DNA of 64,000 bases from Chryseobacterium jejuense (GTDB taxonomy: Bacteria > Bacteroidota > Bacteroidia > Flavobacteriales > Weeksellaceae), in contig NZ_JAGIPR010000009.1 of the NCBI RefSeq assembly GCF_017877355.1, forward strand, positions 124,001 to 188,000, in the 5' to 3' direction. Made by a program: the position numbers and the translations under genes. Shown here piece after piece: positions 16,587 to 25,291 of the stretch (the stretch's first letter is position 1; the number at the start of each line of letters is the position of its first letter). The notes beneath the pieces were generated by a model, which saw only the letters and a program-made list of their open reading frames with translations, was not told the origin of the DNA and ran no database searches.

Positions 16587-17879
16587 ATGAGTGCAATTTC
16601 TTACATAGAAGCAAGACAGATTTTAGATTCCAGAGGTAATCCTACCATTGAAGTGGATGTATTTACAGAAAATGGTGCAATGGGCCGTGCAGCTGTTCCT
16701 TCAGGAGCATCTACAGGAGAACATGAAGCCGTAGAATTACGTGACGGAGGTTCAGAATACCAAGGAAAGGGAGTTTTGAAAGCTGTTGAAAATGTAAAAG
16801 AAGTAATTGCAGAGAATTTAGTTGGGCAGCCGGTTTTTGAACAAAACTATATTGATCAGATCATGATTGATCTTGATGGAACACCTAACAAAGGAAATCT
16901 TGGTGCTAATGCAATCCTTGGAGTTTCTTTAGCCGTAGCAAGAGCTGCAGCTGCAGAACTGGGAATGCCTCTATACAAATATGTAGGTGGTGTAAATGCA
17001 AATACGCTTCCTGTTCCAATGATGAATGTAATCAACGGGGGTTCTCACTCTGATGCCCCTATCGCATTCCAGGAATTTATGATTATGCCTGTAAAAGCTG
17101 ATTCTTTCTCTCATGCATTAAGAAAAGGAACAGAAATTTTCCACAGCCTTAAATCAATTCTTAAAGGAAGAGGTCTTTCTACTGCTGTAGGAGACGAAGG
17201 AGGTTTTGCTCCAACTTTCAACGGAACTGAAGATGCTTTGGATACTTTGCTTCAGGCAATTGAAAAAGCAGGATATAAGCCTGGTGACGACATTATGTTG
17301 GCATTAGACTGTGCTGCTTCGGAATTCTACAAAGACGGAACTTACGATTACAGAAAATTTGAAGGAGATAAAGGAGCTCACAGATCAAGAGAAGAGCAGG
17401 TTTCTTACCTTGCTGAATTAGCTGCTAAATATCCGATCATCTCTATCGAAGACGGTATGCAGGAAGATGACTGGGAAGGATGGAAAATGTTAACTGATAA
17501 AATCGGTGACAGAGTACAGTTAGTAGGTGATGACTTATTTGTAACTAATGTTGACAGATTATCAAGAGGAGTAAAAGAAGGTATTGCTAATTCCATCCTT
17601 GTAAAAGTAAACCAGATTGGTTCTCTTTCTGAAACAATGGCAGCAGTACAGATGGCTCAGAACAATAAGTTCACTTCAGTAATGTCTCACAGATCAGGAG
17701 AAACTGAAGATTCTACTATCGCTGATTTAGCAGTAGCAATGAACTGTGGTCAAATTAAAACAGGTTCTGCTTCAAGATCAGACAGAATGGCAAAATACAA
17801 CCAGTTGTTGAGAATTGAAGAAGCTCTTGGTGAAACTGCAATTTTCCCAGGTTTAGAAGCATTCAAAATTAAAAGATAA
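16587..17879 (+). CDS. eno: Enolase
   Basis: Enolase converts 2-phosphoglycerate to phosphoenolpyruvate in glycolysis. The 430-aa product has ARQILDSRGNPTIEVDV at the N-terminus, GDEGGFAP, the metal ligands in LALDCAASEF, SIEDGM and LVGDDL, the catalytic Lys in ILVKVNQIG, and the signature VMSHRSGETEDSTIADLAVA. A TAAATTTG at 16558-16565 upstream matches a -7 element. It is followed by a terminator and then gltA. Confidence 0.98.
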   Translation: MSAISYIEARQILDSRGNPTIEVDVFTENGAMGRAAVPSGASTGEHEAVELRDGGSEYQGKGVLKAVENVKEVIAENLVGQPVFEQNYIDQIMIDLDGTPNKGNLGANAILGVSLAVARAAAAELGMPLYKYVGGVNANTLPVPMMNVINGGSHSDAPIAFQEFMIMPVKADSFSHALRKGTEIFHSLKSILKGRGLSTAVGDEGGFAPTFNGTEDALDTLLQAIEKAGYKPGDDIMLALDCAASEFYKDGTYDYRKFEGDKGAHRSREEQVSYLAELAAKYPIISIEDGMQEDDWEGWKMLTDKIGDRVQLVGDDLFVTNVDRLSRGVKEGIANSILVKVNQIGSLSETMAAVQMAQNNKFTSVMSHRSGETEDSTIADLAVAMNCGQIKTGSASRSDRMAKYNQLLRIEEALGETAIFPGLEAFKIKR

Positions 17880-17894
17880 TTGAATTTATAAATA

Positions 17895-17927
17895 ACGGCA
17901 AGCGATAATTTTTGTTTGCCGTATTTT
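17895..17927 (+). terminator. Terminator after eno
   Basis: ACGGCAA (17895-17901) pairs with TTGCCGT (17916-17922), followed by ATTTTAT. TTTG at 17915-17918 with TATATTTA at 17939-17946 could in addition be the gltA promoter, 20 bp apart. Confidence 0.65.
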
Positions 17928-17963
17928 ATGGAAAGTGGTATATTTAAAAAAAATAAATAAATA

Positions 17964-19250
17964 ATGTCAGACAACAAAGTAATATTGAATTACGACGGTA
18001 ATTCATATGAATATCCAATTGTGGATAGTACTATCGGAGACAGAGGGATTGATATTTCAAAATTAAGAGACCAGACAGGTTTAATCACTCTGGATTTAGG
18101 TTACAAAAATACGGGAGCTACTATTAGCGACATCACTTACTTAGACGGAGATAAAGGAGAATTATTCTACAGAGGTTATCCAATCGAGCAAATTGCTGAG
18201 AAATCTAACTTCACTGAGGTAATGTATCTTTTATTACATGGAGAATTACCTACTCAGGATCAATTTACTTCTTTCGACAACAACATTAAAAAATATAACT
18301 TCATCGCAGATGAGATGAAAAAGATCATTGATGTTTTTCCTCGTTCTGCTCACCCTATGGGAGTTTTATCTTCTATGACTTCTGCTTTAACAGCTTTCAA
18401 CCCGAAGGCAGTTAACGTAAACTCTAAAGAAGAAATGGATCACGCTGCTGAGCTTATGATCGCTAAGTTCTCTCACCTTTGTGCCTGGACTTACAGAAAA
18501 ACTCAAGGTTTACCATTAAACCACGGTGATAACAACCTAAACTATGTAGAGAACTTCTACAAAATGGCATTCAGATTACCAAACGCAGATTTCGAAATCG
18601 ATCCGGTAGTTGTCAATGCATTAGATAAATTATTAATCCTTCACGCTGACCACGAGCAAAACTGTTCTACTTCTACAGTAAGAATGGTAGGTTCTGCTCA
18701 CACAGGCCTTTTCGCTTCTATCTCTGCTGGGGTATCTGCACTTTGGGGACCACTTCACGGTGGAGCTAACCAGGCTGTAATCGAAATGCTTGAGCTTATC
18801 GAGAAAGATGGTGGTGATGTATCTAAATATGTTGCTAAAGCTAAAGACAAAGCTGATAACTTCCGTCTAATGGGATTCGGACACAGAGTTTACAAAAACT
18901 TCGACCCAAGAGCAAAAATTATCAAGAAAGCTGCTGATGATATCCTTAAAGCATTAGGTATCCAGGATAAAGCTCTAGATATTGCAATGCAGTTAGAAAG
19001 AGTAGCCCTTGAAGATGATTACTTCGTAGAAAGAAAACTATATCCAAACGTAGACTTCTATTCAGGTATCATTTACAGAGCGTTAGGTATTCCTACAGAA
19101 ATGTTCACCGTAATGTTTGCGTTAGGAAGACTTCCGGGATGGATTTCTCAGTGGAAAGAAATGAGATTGAAAGGAGACCCAATCGGAAGACCAAGACAGG
19201 TTTACCAAGGTGCTCAGGAAAGAAACTATATCGACATTGCAAGCAGATAA
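17964..19250 (+). CDS. gltA: Citrate synthase
   Basis: Condenses oxaloacetate and acetyl-CoA, the entry step of the TCA cycle. The 428-aa product is the hexameric type II form. Catalytic residues are in GPLHGGANQ (His), MGFGHRVYKNFDPRA (His) and the C-terminal DFYSGI segment (Asp). The N-terminus has the short beta domain ending in GYPIEQIAEKSNF. It lies alone between eno and an intrinsic terminator. Confidence 0.98.
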   Translation: MSDNKVILNYDGNSYEYPIVDSTIGDRGIDISKLRDQTGLITLDLGYKNTGATISDITYLDGDKGELFYRGYPIEQIAEKSNFTEVMYLLLHGELPTQDQFTSFDNNIKKYNFIADEMKKIIDVFPRSAHPMGVLSSMTSALTAFNPKAVNVNSKEEMDHAAELMIAKFSHLCAWTYRKTQGLPLNHGDNNLNYVENFYKMAFRLPNADFEIDPVVVNALDKLLILHADHEQNCSTSTVRMVGSAHTGLFASISAGVSALWGPLHGGANQAVIEMLELIEKDGGDVSKYVAKAKDKADNFRLMGFGHRVYKNFDPRAKIIKKAADDILKALGIQDKALDIAMQLERVALEDDYFVERKLYPNVDFYSGIIYRALGIPTEMFTVMFALGRLPGWISQWKEMRLKGDPIGRPRQVYQGAQERNYIDIASR

Positions 19251-19267
19251 TATCTGCTTATACCATA

Positions 19268-19307
19268 AAAGAATCCCAAAGCTTGCTTTGGGATTCTTTA
19301 TTTTTAT
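19268..19307 (+). terminator. Strong terminator after gltA
   Basis: AAAGAATCCCAAAGC (19268-19282) and GCTTTGGGATTCTTT (19285-19299) form a 15-bp arm pair followed by ATTTTTAT. The flanking genes converge here, and the A/T-rich flanks would allow it to act in both directions. Confidence 0.88.
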
Positions 19308-19310
19308 AAC

Positions 19311-19634
19311 TTATTCAGTAATAGCTAAAGCTGTAATAAGATTGTCCTTAATCTGGAAATGAAAATTCAACACTATCGGACTGCCATCAAAAAAACCGGA
19401 AATCTTAATTTTTAAAATGGTTGTATTATCCTTCACAGAAAAACTTTTTACCTCAAACAAGGTTTTGTATTCATTATTAGATTTTTCGTTCCATTGTCTT
19501 ATTTCTTCTTTTCCTGTGTATATTTTTCCTTCATCAAATACGACTGCCTGTTCAGAAAAACAATTAGAAAAAGAAATACTGTCAAAAAGTTCCTGTGACT
19601 TTAAAAATTCCTGTAAAATGTGAGGTAAGTTCAT
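19311..19634 (-). CDS. NTF2-like (SnoaL) family protein
   Basis: The 107-aa product has the cone-shaped alpha+beta fold pattern of NTF2-like proteins: an N-terminal helix (HILQEFLKSQELFDSISFSN), the acidic FSEQAVVFDEGKIYTG turn, then strands ending in ITALAITE. The substrate is unknown. It lies 18 bp downstream of the SDR gene stop on the same strand, so both are probably cotranscribed. Confidence 0.8.
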   Translation of the reverse strand: MNLPHILQEFLKSQELFDSISFSNCFSEQAVVFDEGKIYTGKEEIRQWNEKSNNEYKTLFEVKSFSVKDNTTILKIKISGFFDGSPIVLNFHFQIKDNLITALAITE

Positions 19635-19652
19635 ATTGTTATTTTTAAATGA

Positions 19653-20447
19653 TTAAACAGTAGGAATAGTACCGCCGTCTATTACATATTCGGTTCCAGT
19701 TAAATATTGTGCCCGCGGGGAAACTAAAAAGCCAACAAACTCGGCAATATCTTCAGGTTGGGCAGGTTTACCGATGGGAATTCCACCCAATGCATCCATG
19801 ACACTTTGAGTAGCCTCTTCAATTGAAGTTTCTGAACTCTTAGCAATGCGTTCCATCATTCGGATTGAAGATAAAGTCATGATCCAGCCTGGAGAGACGG
19901 CAAGCACACGAACTCCTTTCGGAGAAACTTCTTTTGATAAACCTTTGCTGTAATTGATCAGTCCTGCTTTGGCAGCAGCATAGGGTAATGTAGAATCAAA
20001 TAAAGGCAGCCTTCCCTGAATTGAAGCAATATGAAGGATCACTCCTGCCTTTCGCTCCAGCATCTGAGGAAGAAATCCTCTATCTAAACGAACTGGAGCA
20101 AGAAGGTTCGTTTGAATCGTATTTTCCCAATCTTCATCACGAAGAACAGCAAAACCTCCACCAGGTGTATCTGAGCCACCGAGATTGTTGATCAGAATAT
20201 CCAGTCTGTCAAAGGATGAAAGAATTTCTTTTACCAGGTTTTCAGTTCCTTTTACCTGGTTCAGATCACTTGCAATAAAATGAATTTGGTCATCCATATT
20301 TTCAGGTTGATTTCTTGCAGTGACAATTACAGTGGCACCAGCTGCCAATAATCTTTCAGCAATAGCTTTTCCTGTTCCTTTTGTTCCACCTGTTACCAAA
20401 GCAATTTTACCTGATAATTCATTGTTGAAATTAAATGGTTCTGTCAT
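19653..20447 (-). CDS. Short-chain dehydrogenase/reductase
   Basis: NAD(P)-dependent oxidoreductase of the classical SDR family, 264 aa. The cofactor motif is ALVTGGTKGTGKAIAE near residue 18, then NNLG, and the active site is Ser in IASIQG with YAAAK. The end of the protein carries YVIDGGT. The ATG at 20447 (MTEPFN) is chosen; an upstream TTG is less likely. It is divergent from an HxlR regulator gene, the common arrangement for stress-induced oxidoreductases. Confidence 0.92.
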   Translation of the reverse strand: MTEPFNFNNELSGKIALVTGGTKGTGKAIAERLLAAGATVIVTARNQPENMDDQIHFIASDLNQVKGTENLVKEILSSFDRLDILINNLGGSDTPGGGFAVLRDEDWENTIQTNLLAPVRLDRGFLPQMLERKAGVILHIASIQGRLPLFDSTLPYAAAKAGLINYSKGLSKEVSPKGVRVLAVSPGWIMTLSSIRMMERIAKSSETSIEEATQSVMDALGGIPIGKPAQPEDIAEFVGFLVSPRAQYLTGTEYVIDGGTIPTV

Positions 20448-20512
20448 TATTTCTTTTTTGTACAAATTTCAGGAGTATGGCAAGCTCATACAAGTACGGT
20501 CTTACGAATTGC

Positions 20513-20535
20513 ATAGGGATAAATTAATCCCCTAT
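20513..20535. promoter_or_regulatory. Candidate HxlR operator between the SDR and HxlR genes
   Basis: ATAGGGAT (20513-20520) and ATCCCCTAT (20527-20535) form a near-perfect inverted repeat in the 121-bp divergent intergenic region. HxlR regulators bind palindromes in divergent promoters, so this is a reasonable operator, by inference. Confidence 0.5.
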
Positions 20536-20568
20536 TGTGATCTCATTTCATTGTCTTACATTTGTTTT

Positions 20569-20955
20569 ATGTATGAAAGAAAAATCCCACCCAATCTGAA
20601 CTGCGGGCTTGATCTGATTGCTGAGGTGCTCTATGGCAAATGGAAAATTCGTTTGCTATGGTTTATTAATGAAGGATTTCAAAGACCCAGTGAATTGCAG
20701 CGGAAAATTCCTGATGCTTCCCGCAGAGTATTGAATGTTCAGCTGAAAGAACTGGAAGAACATGATCTTGTCATTAAGAAAGTTTATCCTGTAGTACCTC
20801 CAAAAGTAGAATACAGACTTACGGAATTTGGGCAGACATTGATTCCAGTAATTGCCACATTAGGGAAATGGGGTGATGATCATGAAGAACGTTTACGGAC
20901 ATTGATATTGAAAAGGTTGGAAAAGGGATCAAAAGATGATACAGAACATACTTAG
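20569..20955 (+). CDS. HxlR-family winged-helix transcriptional regulator
   Basis: The 128-aa product has the HxlR domain: CGLDLIAEVLYGKWKIRLLW at the start, RPSELQRKIPDASRRVLNVQ in the recognition region, and VEYRLTEFGQTLIPVI in the wing. I chose the ATG at 20569 because upstream in-frame sequence overlaps the divergent SDR gene. One Cys lies near residue 11 (Cys in NLNCGLD), which is the position of the redox Cys in YodB/HypR-like members. Likely regulates the SDR. Confidence 0.9.
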   Translation: MYERKIPPNLNCGLDLIAEVLYGKWKIRLLWFINEGFQRPSELQRKIPDASRRVLNVQLKELEEHDLVIKKVYPVVPPKVEYRLTEFGQTLIPVIATLGKWGDDHEERLRTLILKRLEKGSKDDTEHT

Positions 20956-21040
20956 TCACCAATTTTTAATATTTTACAGATATTTACAAAATCGAATATA
21001 ATAATTTGATTAAATTTACTACTGTAAAAAATAATACCCA

Positions 21041-22105
21041 ATGACCTTCGGACAACAGATATTATTCTTCTTTAGTGCTGTAGGAGCTTTCAATGGGCTT
21101 TTGCTTGGAATTTACCTGTTGTTTATCAAAAAGTTGAAATATCTCCCGGATTTTTTCTTAGGACTTCTTCTATTGATGCTAAGTTCAAGAGTAGGAATTT
21201 CAGTATGTATGTATTTCTATCCTGACCTACCAAGGATTATTCCGCATCTGGGGCTGTCCGCATTATTTTTTACAGGGCCTGCTTTATATTATTACATAAG
21301 ATCTTCCTTTCAAAATGATCGGTTTGATTGGAAAAACTGCCAAAAAACATTCGGAATACTAACCCTTATTTTAGGTGCTGTCGGATTGCTGTATTTATTT
21401 TTTCCGGTTACTTGGGATCATTATTTTGGAACTTTTATTTATACTGCTTGGTCGGTATTTGTATTTCTTACCGCTTATCAATACTATATTTTTTCAAAAC
21501 AGAATATGGTAAGTTCCAATAAATTTGTTCTTCCGGTTCTTGTGAGCAATATTATCATATTTTTAACCTATCAACTGATCTCTACGGGTTGGGTGCAGAT
21601 TTATTGTGCCGGGGGAAGTTTGGTTTTCTCATTTGTTCTGTATGCTAATTTTTTAATTTTATTTAATAAAAAATATCAACAGGTCCCGATAAAAGAAATC
21701 AATAATAGATATTCCAATAAAAAGATTTCAGAAGAACAGGCAGATAGTTTTGTTTCCAGATTAGAAAAACTTATGGAGGCTGAAGAACTCTATAAAAATC
21801 CAAATCTTAAATTGAACGACCTGGCATCCAGAATGAACATGTCTGCTCATCAGCTTTCCCAACTGTTGAATGATAATTTAGAAAAAAGCTTTTCCATTTA
21901 TATCAATGAGTACAGAATCAATGAAGCCTGTGAAAAAATAGAAAATGGCTCCTATTTGAAGATTGAAGAGATTGGTTATGAAGTAGGATTTAATTCTAAA
22001 TCTACTTTCTTTTCAACATTCAAAAAAATAAAAAATACAACACCTCTTTTATACAAACAGTCACAAACCTTTACTGAACCAAGGTTTCAGAGTTCGAATT
22101 TATAA
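21041..22105 (+). CDS. Membrane-anchored AraC-type transcriptional regulator
   Basis: The 354-aa product has about seven N-terminal transmembrane helices (residues 5-215) and a C-terminal AraC HTH domain (NLKLNDLASRMNMSAHQLSQ near 252-271, then IEEIGYEVGFNSKSTFFSTF). This layout is common in Flavobacteriia for sensing at the membrane. It precedes a TonB-type outer-membrane protein on the same strand by 79 bp, which suggests control of that gene. Confidence 0.92.
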   Translation: MTFGQQILFFFSAVGAFNGLLLGIYLLFIKKLKYLPDFFLGLLLLMLSSRVGISVCMYFYPDLPRIIPHLGLSALFFTGPALYYYIRSSFQNDRFDWKNCQKTFGILTLILGAVGLLYLFFPVTWDHYFGTFIYTAWSVFVFLTAYQYYIFSKQNMVSSNKFVLPVLVSNIIIFLTYQLISTGWVQIYCAGGSLVFSFVLYANFLILFNKKYQQVPIKEINNRYSNKKISEEQADSFVSRLEKLMEAEELYKNPNLKLNDLASRMNMSAHQLSQLLNDNLEKSFSIYINEYRINEACEKIENGSYLKIEEIGYEVGFNSKSTFFSTFKKIKNTTPLLYKQSQTFTEPRFQSSNL

Positions 22106-22184
22106 TTTCGTACTGCGGAATTTAAATTCCAAAACCTGATTTTTTTGGTAAGCTAATACATTTGACTTCATAAAATTAAAAATT

Positions 22185-24359
22185 ATGATCATCAAATTAT
22201 GGCTCTTATTGTTGCTGTTATTCTTATCTTTTTTTGGAAAGGCACAGGATATTGCAAAAAGAAAAAGTGCAGATTCTCTCACTGAGACTAAAACGTCTAC
22301 AACAACTATTTCTGAAGTGGTTATCCAGTCCACTTCACGAAAGATAAAGCTCAATGATGGAAATTTGGTAATGACCGTTTCCGGAAATAAAGACTTTAAA
22401 ACTTCAACCCATCTTTTGGATGTTCTGAGAAAAACTCCAGGTGTTTCTGTGGATCAGGAAGACGGAATTTTTATTGGTGGAAGAATCTCTCCAGCTATTT
22501 TCATTGACGGAAAACAAATTGTTATGAGCAATCAAGAGTTGCAGGCATACTTAAGATCGTTATCCCCTGAAATGGTAGAATCTATAGAAGTGAATACAAA
22601 TCCTTCTTCAAAATATGATGCAGAATTTAAAGGAATCATTGAGATAAGGCTTAAAAAAAATGTAAATCTAGGCTTGAAAGCCAGTTACAATGGAAATGTA
22701 TATGTTAATAAATTCAATTACAGGGAAAATACATTTAATATTTCTTACCATACAGGAGAAGCAACTTACAACGTGCAGGCAGGATTTAATGACGGGATTT
22801 CAACGTACCGGTATCATGCTTTGCAACATTTGGCCAATACCAATATCATGAGAACTAATACCTATCAGAAAGATCAGGGAAAAGTTTACAGTCTTCAGGC
22901 TGGGGCAGATTTTAGATTAAATGATAAAAACAGATTAGGTTTCAATCTAAGAGGTAATTTCAGGAAGAATGACCGTATCCGAAATGGATCACTCTATGCT
23001 GTTGATAAAACTGAGACTCAAACAATCTTTAACACAATTAATGAAAACCCTATACATTACAATCAGGATAATTATGGAATAACAGCTGATTATTCCTTTC
23101 TCAATAAAGGATTTAAACTTAATATTTCAACAAATTATCTCTCTGTTAAAAACAGACAGGATGATGATTTTATCAATAGAGATCAATCTACAACTAATCT
23201 TTTGTCTTATTGGAAGTCAGACCTTTTAAATAAAATTAATATCTACCTCGCACAGGCTGATGCTTCACAAAAATTAGGGAATGCAGATCTAGGAGTAGGA
23301 ATTAAATACAACAGTTCAGATACCCATAATAATATCAGATATGATACTTTGTCTTCCGGAAATAAATTTGTTCCTGATCCAACAAGAAGTAATATCTTTT
23401 TGTATAAAGAAAAAATATGGGCTGGATATCTTACTTACGGTCAGGAAATTGGAGATCTTAAAATCAATGCAGGGCTAAGGTTTGAAAATACCCGCAGTAT
23501 ATCAAATGCAGTGAGTATTGATTCTATTGTCAAAAGGAACTATCTTGAGTGGTTACCTTCTTTAAGTCTCAATTACACATTCAATAAGTCCAGCGAACTT
23601 TCCTTGTCTTATAGCAGAAAGATAACAAGACCGGCTTTTTCCCAGCTTAACCCTTTTCGGTACTATTTCAGCCCTTTAAATTATTGGATAGGAAATCCAT
23701 ATTTGCAGCCTTCCTTTACCAGCCAGATTAAAGCAGTCTATCGTTATAAAAACTGGGTGACAAGCTTTACTGTCGGAAAAGAAAAGGATGTAATGACCCG
23801 ATATCCGCTATACAACCCGGAGACGAATGTATTGGAATATCTTGGAACCAATCTTCCCTACAGGAATTTTGCCATTCTTGAAACAAGTTTCCCTGTGAAA
23901 ATTACAAAATGGTGGAATATGACGGGGCAGATTACAGGCTATTATAATGATGAATTCAGACCTTATCTTGATGAAGTTTTTGCACTGGATATCTATAATT
24001 ATGAAATAAGACTGAACCAGGTCTTTACTTTACCCAAAGGATACACAGTTAATCTATTTGCAAATTATGAATCCAAAACTGGAAATAGTCTTTACATTAT
24101 TAAACCACGCTATAGTATCGACCTATCATTTCAGAAATCATGGTTGGATAATAAATTGAATACAAAGTTGGGGTATAATAATATTTTTGATTCCAATGAC
24201 CAGAGTCTGGAGTTCAGACATAAACAGATTATGGACAACCGTTTGAGGCATTGGTGGGATAGCAGCCGTTTTTTCTTCTCGCTGAGCTATGTTTTTGGAG
24301 GGTCAAAATATCAGGCAAAAGAAATTCAGAGAACAGAAGAAGAAAACAGAGCAAGATAA
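22185..24359 (+). CDS. TonB-dependent receptor-like outer-membrane beta-barrel protein
   Basis: The 724-aa product begins with a signal peptide (MIIKLWLLLLLLFLSFFGKA). A plug domain follows: LLDVLRKTPGVSVDQEDGIF, then AIFIDGKQIVM and MVESIEVNTNPSSKYDAEFK. A long barrel (OMP_b-brl_3 type) fills the rest. It lacks the N-terminal carboxypeptidase-like domain of SusC proteins and has no SusD partner, so it is not a polysaccharide-utilisation pair. Substrate unknown; possibly a metal chelate or peptide. Regulator candidate: the AraC protein upstream. Two further members of this family occur at 37.3-41.9 kb. Confidence 0.92.
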   Translation: MIIKLWLLLLLLFLSFFGKAQDIAKRKSADSLTETKTSTTTISEVVIQSTSRKIKLNDGNLVMTVSGNKDFKTSTHLLDVLRKTPGVSVDQEDGIFIGGRISPAIFIDGKQIVMSNQELQAYLRSLSPEMVESIEVNTNPSSKYDAEFKGIIEIRLKKNVNLGLKASYNGNVYVNKFNYRENTFNISYHTGEATYNVQAGFNDGISTYRYHALQHLANTNIMRTNTYQKDQGKVYSLQAGADFRLNDKNRLGFNLRGNFRKNDRIRNGSLYAVDKTETQTIFNTINENPIHYNQDNYGITADYSFLNKGFKLNISTNYLSVKNRQDDDFINRDQSTTNLLSYWKSDLLNKINIYLAQADASQKLGNADLGVGIKYNSSDTHNNIRYDTLSSGNKFVPDPTRSNIFLYKEKIWAGYLTYGQEIGDLKINAGLRFENTRSISNAVSIDSIVKRNYLEWLPSLSLNYTFNKSSELSLSYSRKITRPAFSQLNPFRYYFSPLNYWIGNPYLQPSFTSQIKAVYRYKNWVTSFTVGKEKDVMTRYPLYNPETNVLEYLGTNLPYRNFAILETSFPVKITKWWNMTGQITGYYNDEFRPYLDEVFALDIYNYEIRLNQVFTLPKGYTVNLFANYESKTGNSLYIIKPRYSIDLSFQKSWLDNKLNTKLGYNNIFDSNDQSLEFRHKQIMDNRLRHWWDSSRFFFSLSYVFGGSKYQAKEIQRTEEENRAR

Positions 24360-24363
24360 AAGA

Positions 24364-24390
24364 AAACCTGCTTGGAAAAGCAGGTTTATT
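24364..24390. terminator. Bidirectional terminator between the TonB receptor and a GG-leader peptide
   Basis: AAACCTGCTT (24364-24373) pairs with AAGCAGGTTT (24378-24387). A/T runs flank both sides, so it can end the plus-strand receptor and the minus-strand peptide gene. Confidence 0.8.
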
Positions 24391-24394
24391 ATTT

Positions 24395-24559
24395 TTATGG
24401 GCAAACACAGTTACCACATGTCCAAATTCTACAGCTTCCATCGTCATTCCACTCACAGCAGTATCTTGGTCTGTTGATACCAATTCCTCCGGTTACTGAT
24501 TTTTGTTGCTCTCTTCCTAATTTTTGTGCGTTTTTAAGCACTGGATTGTTTTTGTTCAT
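24395..24559 (-). CDS. GG-leader Cys-rich bacteriocin-like peptide 1
   Basis: The 54-aa peptide has the leader MNKNNPVLKNAQKLGREQQK, then SVTGG, and a core that contains CCEWNDD, GSCRIWTC and GNCVCP. The double-glycine site is at residues 24-25. The core has seven-residue spacing after CC and six Cys in all, in the pattern CC-x6-C-x4-C-x2-C-x-C. Double-Gly leaders are cleaved by peptidase-containing ABC exporters; none is present in this window. It is a tandem paralogue of the peptide at 24840-25001, with the leader identical over 22 residues. Similar peptides are annotated as bacteriocin-like in Chryseobacterium; function is unproven. Confidence 0.8.
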   Translation of the reverse strand: MNKNNPVLKNAQKLGREQQKSVTGGIGINRPRYCCEWNDDGSCRIWTCGNCVCP

Positions 24560-24598
24560 GATTTTGATTTTTTGATGTTAATAGTTAAGTTTTAAACA

Positions 24599-24622
24599 AT
24601 ATAATTTTTCATAAAATTATAT
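24599..24622 (-). promoter_or_regulatory. Palindrome upstream of peptide 1
   Basis: ATATAATTTT and AAAATTATAT are nearly perfect inverted halves, centred about 52 bp upstream of the peptide 1 start. The same palindrome, with a CGCG centre, is at the same distance upstream of peptide 2 (25040-25062). Both are flanked by ATCAC. It could be a shared operator or a leader hairpin. Confidence 0.55.
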
Positions 24623-24802
24623 CACTAATATATGAATTTATTTGTTTTAAAAATAAAATTTTATCATTATATGTATGAAATATAATAAATTGTATTAAAG
24701 TAAATAGTCCCTTCATAATTTTATTAAATAAAAAATGAGATTTATTATAGCTCATGGAATATGAAAAAGAAAATTTTTATGGTGAAGAGAATATAATAAA
24801 AA

Positions 24803-24830
24803 AGCCGCCCCACAAATCGTAGAAACGGCC
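24803..24830 (-). terminator. Probable terminator of peptide 2
   Basis: On the minus strand GGCCG and CGGC form a short GC-rich stem followed by TTTTTTATTATA. It begins 10 bp after the peptide 2 stop. Confidence 0.6.
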
Positions 24831-24839
24831 TTGAAGGTT

Positions 24840-25001
24840 TTATGGGCACATACATCTGTCGCATGTCCAGATGAAACATTTTCCTGTTACGTCATCCCAT
24901 TCGCAGCATCTTCTGCCAGCGATTGCTCCTCCCATAACGGATTTTTGTTGCTCTCTTCCTAATTTTTGTGCATTTTTCAGCACTGGATTGTTCTTGTTCA
25001 T
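24840..25001 (-). CDS. GG-leader Cys-rich bacteriocin-like peptide 2
   Basis: The 53-aa peptide has the same leader as peptide 1 (MNKNNPVLKNAQKLGREQQK, then SVMGG) and a core with RRCCEWDDVTG, KCFIWTC and DRCMCP. The six Cys, the CCEW motif, IWTC and the final CP are conserved between the two cores while the intervening residues diverge. That is typical of duplicated peptide precursors under selection on structure. It is probably exported and processed after Gly-Gly. No exporter or modifying enzyme is close by. Confidence 0.8.
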   Translation of the reverse strand: MNKNNPVLKNAQKLGREQQKSVMGGAIAGRRCCEWDDVTGKCFIWTCDRCMCP

Positions 25002-25291
25002 GACTTTGTTTTTTGATGTTAATAGTTCAGTTTTAATACATATAATTTCGCGAAAATTATATCACGAATGTAGGAAATTAAATTATAAAAAAATCTTTTT
25101 TTTCATCCTTATGTAGATGAAATATAGTAGGTTGTAGATGTTTTTGTGTGCTTTATACTACAGTTTATTGAATAGGGGGAGAATTTTGCTAAAAGGGGGT
25201 GTTTACGGAGACCAAATTTCAGGCATAAAATAATCCAAAAGTTTTCTAGATAGAGACCTTTACTTATATTTGTAGTATTGCATAAATCTTT
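25002..25291. other. Intergenic region upstream of the guanidino-hydrolase gene
   Basis: The 290-bp region contains the peptide 2 upstream region with ATGTTAATAGTT (25016-25027) and its palindrome (25040-25062). At the right end TATATTTG (25265-25272), 20 bp before the ATG, matches a -7 element for the gene at 25292. No gene is seen. Confidence 0.55.
25040..25062 (-). promoter_or_regulatory. Palindrome upstream of peptide 2
   Basis: ATATAATTT-CGCG-AAAATTATAT lies about 50 bp upstream of the peptide 2 ATG, matching the one upstream of peptide 1. Arms are conserved while the central bases differ (TTCATA versus CGCG), which argues for the symmetry itself being selected. Confidence 0.55.

Larger units (their letters stand above)
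24560..24839. other. Intergenic region between the two GG-leader peptide genes
   Basis: The 280-bp region holds the upstream region of peptide 1, including the palindrome 24599-24622 (ATATAATTTTTCATAAAATTATAT in sense, written here as two halves ATATAATTTT and AAAATTATAT), the sequence ATGTTAATAGTT (24574-24585) shared with peptide 2, and the terminator of peptide 2 near 24803-24830. I see no further gene in it. Confidence 0.6.

Noticed and set aside
22185..24359. SusC/SusD-type polysaccharide-utilisation locus
   Set aside because: There is no SusD gene and no N-terminal carboxypeptidase-like domain. The barrels are of the smaller OMP_b-brl_3 type.
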